Assembly: GCA_023055355.1 (NCBI GenBank)
Contig: JALJCS010000007.1
Location: forward strand, 1,274,001-1,338,000
Direction of reading: 5' to 3'
Source of the DNA: Agelaius tricolor
Lineage: Eukaryota > Chordata > Aves > Passeriformes > Icteridae
Length of the DNA stretch: 64,000 bases
Every line of letters begins with the position of its first letter. The first letter of the stretch is position 1. The translations under genes and the position numbers were made by a program. The notes beneath the pieces are model-generated. The model made no database searches, was not told where the DNA came from, and saw only the letters and a list, made by a program, of their open reading frames with translations. Below are positions 63,888-64,000 of this stretch, one piece after another.

Positions 63888-64000
63888 CACCAGACTGAGC
63901 TGAGCTCAGCTCATCAGCACAGGCAGCAGCTCCGGAGAGCCCTGCAGGAGTTGGGCATTCCCCAAGGAATGCTGGATGTCCCCATCAAGAGAAGCTTCGT
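63888..64000 (+). CDS. candidate exon running off the window (partial)
   Basis: A strong pyrimidine-rich acceptor ends at 63887. Only one of three frames is open to the window edge. It reads HQTELSSAHQHRQQLRRALQ then ELGIPQGMLDVPIKRSF, in phase 0. Two of three frames stop within 15 bases, CpGs and G/C-ended codons are frequent, and the text looks like a helical Gln/Arg/Leu-rich segment. The donor lies outside the window. No family was recognised, so no symbol is given. Confidence 0.42.

Overview
The window reads as intergenic or intronic DNA from a bird, most likely a songbird. The evidence is a very high density of CR1 LINE 3' fragments (roughly 40, in both orientations), the absence of mammalian SINEs, and several retroviral solo LTRs with 6-bp target-site duplications, the size made by class II (ERVK-like) integrases. 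Many mini- and microsatellites fill the space between them. Nothing prokaryotic is present: no operons, no rRNA or tRNA genes, no CRISPR. Nearly all long open frames are CR1 or simple-repeat sequence read through.

Layout. 0.3-1.9 kb: stacked CR1 pieces, then an LTR. 3.1-4.7 kb: AT-rich higher-order repeat and a 9-bp minisatellite. 7.2 kb: long pure CCTCT array. 10.5-12.0 kb: two LTRs. 14.8-15.3 kb: ~99-bp AT array. 16-18.2 kb: CR1 tails and one copy of a duplicated segment. 19.6-20.1 kb: 22/25-bp minisatellite. 23.3-25.2 kb: two LTRs of one family in opposite orientation, each with a perfect 6-bp duplication. 28.9 kb: a minus-strand LTR. 30.8-31.8 kb: inverted repeat arms around a third member of that LTR family. 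37.1-38.6 kb: a proviral remnant with a tRNA-Trp-type primer-binding site, then the composite duplicated cassette. 40.3-41.1 kb: tandem duplication. 43.3-48.4 kb: young CR1 copies. 50.5 kb: three 89-bp repeats. 51.8-53.8 kb: two LTR-like elements, one carrying four tandem copies of its promoter/poly(A) module. 55.1-55.6 kb: inverted copy of the 38-kb cassette. 56.6-57.1 kb: dimeric satellite. 58.0-58.4 kb: pure purine tract. 58.7-61.0 kb: CR1 copies with an expanded 31-bp repeat.

Host genes are only hinted at. The best hint is an open, coding-like exon entering the window at its right edge (63888 onward, plus strand). Upstream plus-strand segments at 27.3, 49.2 and 50.1 kb have good splice-site pairs and the same phase 0. 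Chance decoys are expected in 64 kb, so all are low confidence and no gene symbol is offered. Several repeat-free AT-rich stretches (8.5, 15.6, 39.6, 42.5 and 56.2 kb) look like candidate conserved noncoding elements. The best evidence of anything unusual is structural: inverted duplicated CR1 cassettes, copy-number-variable repeats born inside CR1, and an LTR with multiplied regulatory modules. I found no new protein system.
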